From RGIG3077 sp045541475 (GTDB taxonomy: Bacteria > Bacillota > Clostridia > Oscillospirales > Ruminococcaceae), in NCBI GenBank assembly GCA_045541475.1, contig JAZQJI010000014.1, positions 1 through 64,000 of the forward strand: 64,000 nucleotides of DNA, given 5' to 3'. The notes beneath the pieces were generated by a model. It made no database searches and had not been told where the DNA came from. It worked only from the letters and a program-made list of their open reading frames with translations. Shown here piece after piece: positions 62,208-64,000 of the stretch (positions within the stretch are counted from its first letter, which is position 1; each line of letters starts with the position of its first letter). The translations under genes and the position numbers were made by a program.

Positions 62208-63537
62208 TATACAACCCACCTAAATCTATTTGTAAATTCCAATTATGTGAAATAATTTGTGGGGAATGAGTGGCAATTATTACTTGTATATTTTTGTTGA
62301 GACTCACTATACTTTTTAAATTTTCCATAATTTCTTTTTGCCAAACAATATGCAAAGAGATTTCTGGCTCATCAATTAACAACAAATTGACATCTGATTC
62401 AAAAATCAATTTATAAAATAAAACAAGTATTTCTTGCTCGCCAGAAGATAAATCATTAAGCGACAGAATTTTACCTTCATCGCTTCTTACAACTATGCCA
62501 TTAGAGCGAGATAATATCATTTTCTTAAATGTTAGTTTCTGATTTACTATTTTTTCATACAAATCAAGTTTGTCAATTATGTCTGCAAAAACCTCATATT
62601 TAGCATTAGCATCTTCAATGTAAATAGAAAGTTCTGCAGAAAACCTATCAAGCTTTGGTTTGTCAAGATTAGAAATATAAGAAACATTTTTAATTTCTGC
62701 TAAACCGTATTTTTGAAGTTTTTCTTGTTTACTTTGTAAATCCATAAGTTCTGAACGAACTTGATTTAAATTGTTATTTGAATTAAAATCGGCATCAAAT
62801 AACCTTTTTATATACGTACTATCAAGCTCACTAGATAATGAAGAATGTTTTTTCATTATTTCTGTGAGAGCAGCTTTTAATTTTTCAGAATTTTCGTTTA
62901 TAACAGTAATATACTCTTCTTTGGGTTGGGACCAATTGTTTTCTGTAACTTCTCTTTTTTCAATCAATCGTTGTTCTCTAATAAATCGTACTTTACCAAT
63001 CTCTTTTTTCATTTCATTAATTTGCATAAAGGCCGTTTTCAAATTTTCAGACATTTCTTTGATTTTTGTAGCAGACGGTTCAAATTCAAATGCATCTAAT
63101 ACAGCATAAAAAAAACTATCTCTAACAGTTAAATCATCTGATATTTGAATTTGATGAATACCTGGTCTCATTTTAACTATTTGGTTAGAGAGCGTATTGA
63201 GGTATTCATCATATCCAACTCTTTTCATATATGAAGGAAGTCCACGTCGCTCATCCCAATTTTTACTTGGATATGGAAAGGAAAAAGAATTAATTTTAAA
63301 ACTTTCTGCATTTTTAGTAATTGTAATTTGGTCATGATCACAAATAATAGTGAATTTTTTAAAGGTATAATCCAAAACTTTTTGAAGACTTTCATTACAG
63401 AAATTGTTAATCATTTTTAAAATTGTAGATTTTCCATAACCGTTAGGACCTGTAAGAATCATTATACCGTTATCAGTAAAATTTAGTCTATAATCAAATC
63501 TATCAAAAAGTTTGGTAATTTTAATTGATTTAATCAT
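62200..63537 (-). CDS. ABC-type AAA ATPase, PARIS AriA-like sensor
   Basis: 445 residues. Walker A TGPNGYGKST (about 29-38), a long central coiled part (about 150-310), the signature LNDLSSGEQEILVLFYKL (about 360), Walker B LLLIDEPEISLH (about 385) and the switch IIATHSPQII near 425. This is the OLD/AAA_15-type architecture of defence ATPases, and its direct overlap with a DUF4435 gene matches AriA of PARIS. Other ATPase-nuclease pairs (Septu, Gabija, OLD) use different partners, so PARIS is favoured. RBS AGGAG before ATG 63537. GC content is clearly lower than the mob-rep region. Confidence 0.78.
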   Translation of the reverse strand: MIKSIKITKLFDRFDYRLNFTDNGIMILTGPNGYGKSTILKMINNFCNESLQKVLDYTFKKFTIICDHDQITITKNAESFKINSFSFPYPSKNWDERRGLPSYMKRVGYDEYLNTLSNQIVKMRPGIHQIQISDDLTVRDSFFYAVLDAFEFEPSATKIKEMSENLKTAFMQINEMKKEIGKVRFIREQRLIEKREVTENNWSQPKEEYITVINENSEKLKAALTEIMKKHSSLSSELDSTYIKRLFDADFNSNNNLNQVRSELMDLQSKQEKLQKYGLAEIKNVSYISNLDKPKLDRFSAELSIYIEDANAKYEVFADIIDKLDLYEKIVNQKLTFKKMILSRSNGIVVRSDEGKILSLNDLSSGEQEILVLFYKLIFESDVNLLLIDEPEISLHIVWQKEIMENLKSIVSLNKNIQVIIATHSPQIISHNWNLQIDLGGLYNG

Positions 63538-63641
63538 CTTTATTCTCCTAATTTAAATATTAAAGTATTATTTATCTTGTAGTATATTTTATTCACTTTG
63601 AAGCTTTGATTTGCATTATAACATCTTCAATTATAATGATT

Positions 63642-64000
63642 TTACATTCCGTTGTAGTTATCCCATCTCCAACGCAAGAACTCACGGTTAGTGAAATCAG
63701 GAACCACAATTCTTGGCGGAATGGAAGCGCCGTAATCCATCCTTGCTCTTGAAGATAATTCAACAATGCCATCCTCGGATATTCTCAAATGTCCGGTATC
63801 AAATAATGTGTGAATATCCGTCCTCATAGCAAAACCATTCGCTACTGTATCTTCTCCATTATATTTAAAAGGTTTTATGTGTGCAGCTTCTAAAACCTCA
63901 GGCATCATAACATTCGTAATAATGCAACGCTGGCATACCTTAAGCACTTCTTTTCTAAAGTTTGCTTGATTAGGACGAGCTGTTCGAGATGTCTGCACTC
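63642..64000 (-). CDS. HNH endonuclease, C-terminal part (cut by window edge)
   Basis: At least 118 residues; the frame is open to the right edge, so the N-terminus is missing. HNH_2-type motif: CQRCIITN (about 22), EAAHIKPF (about 37), NGFAMRTDIHTLFDTGHLRIS (about 53-73, shown in part). Ends WRWDNYNGM. Probably the cleavage domain of a restriction or other defence endonuclease. It lies 104 bases upstream of the ATPase gene on the same strand, a gap that contains a TATAAT box, so it may be a separate unit. Confidence 0.82.
   Translation of the reverse strand, partial: VQTSRTARPNQANFRKEVLKVCQRCIITNVMMPEVLEAAHIKPFKYNGEDTVANGFAMRTDIHTLFDTGHLRISEDGIVELSSRARMDYGASIPPRIVVPDFTNREFLRWRWDNYNGM

Larger units (their letters stand above)
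56750..64000. mobile_element. Integrative and mobilizable element, left end at rpsI, right end outside window
   Basis: All genes on the minus strand: excisionase-like, RepA-like ATPase, MobV relaxase, tyrosine integrase (transfer backbone, relatively GC-rich), preceded by an AT-rich cargo of AAA ATPase, DUF4435 and HNH genes. No conjugation machinery is seen, so it is a mobilizable rather than self-transmissible element unless transfer genes lie outside. The exact left border lies between the rpsI 3' end and 56883. Confidence 0.75.

Noticed and set aside
62200..64000. Septu-type system (ATPase plus HNH)
   Set aside because: The ATPase is followed and overlapped by DUF4435, not HNH; the HNH gene is upstream, separated by 104 bases with a possible promoter.

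Overview
The window looks like chromosome of an AT-rich, Gram-positive, spore-lineage Clostridia bacterium, most like a fibre-degrading gut Ruminococcus/Oscillospiraceae. The signs are type I dockerins on a GH74 and a GH9 enzyme and a divergent one on a beta-helix protein, lipoprotein GH26 and GH5 glycosidases, sigK and spoIIR, a perfect CIRCE element, consensus sigma-A promoters (many with a 17-bp spacer), strong Rho-independent terminators, and frequent TTG starts. The assignment rests on gene content only.

Layout. 1-1570: right end of a probable integrated element, with a WYL-domain regulator running off the left edge and a 3' fragment of a tRNA-Pro gene as the likely attachment-site scar. 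1900-7100: plant-polysaccharide locus (GH26 lipoprotein, dockerin-bearing beta-helix protein, tRNA-Arg, BspA-type LRR lipoprotein, GH5 lipoprotein). 7200-14500: transport and housekeeping (purine permease, AzlCD, NfeD/SPFH pair, RluA synthase, PHP, TSCPD and YdcF proteins). 14570-20450: cell surface polysaccharide and energy genes (degenerate SGNH protein, BY-kinase with a GKY repeat, OadB plus a tiny gamma-like protein, dTDP-glucose dehydratase). 20530-30740: htpG under CIRCE control, a methionine gamma-lyase-like protein, several conserved uncharacterised proteins, an acidic lipoprotein, sigK. 31040-36890: cellulosomal GH74 and GH9 enzymes around a Cys-rich DUF5714 protein. 37150-48940: tRNA-Leu and a long minus-strand operon spoIIR-addB-addA-DUF58-transglutaminase-nitroreductase. 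49070-56750: DUF3048 lipoprotein, mnmA-tmcAL, ackA, HAD phosphatase, rplM-rpsI.

56750-64000 is a second mobile element inserted just after rpsI: tyrosine integrase, MobV relaxase, an intergenic region rich in inverted repeats (candidate oriT and iteron-like repeats), a RepA-like ATPase and an excisionase-like protein. Its cargo is visibly more AT-rich: an ABC-type AAA ATPase overlapping a DUF4435 (TOPRIM-like) gene, the arrangement of the PARIS anti-phage system (AriA/AriB), and an HNH endonuclease running off the right edge. This cargo is the most interesting part of the window.

How it works together: GH26 and GH5 are predicted lipid-anchored at the membrane, and GH74, GH9 and the beta-helix protein are predicted to dock on a scaffoldin encoded elsewhere, covering mannan, xyloglucan, cellulose and probably a pectin- or alginate-like polymer. 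The two ends of the window show independent integration events, one at a tRNA gene and one at rpsI.
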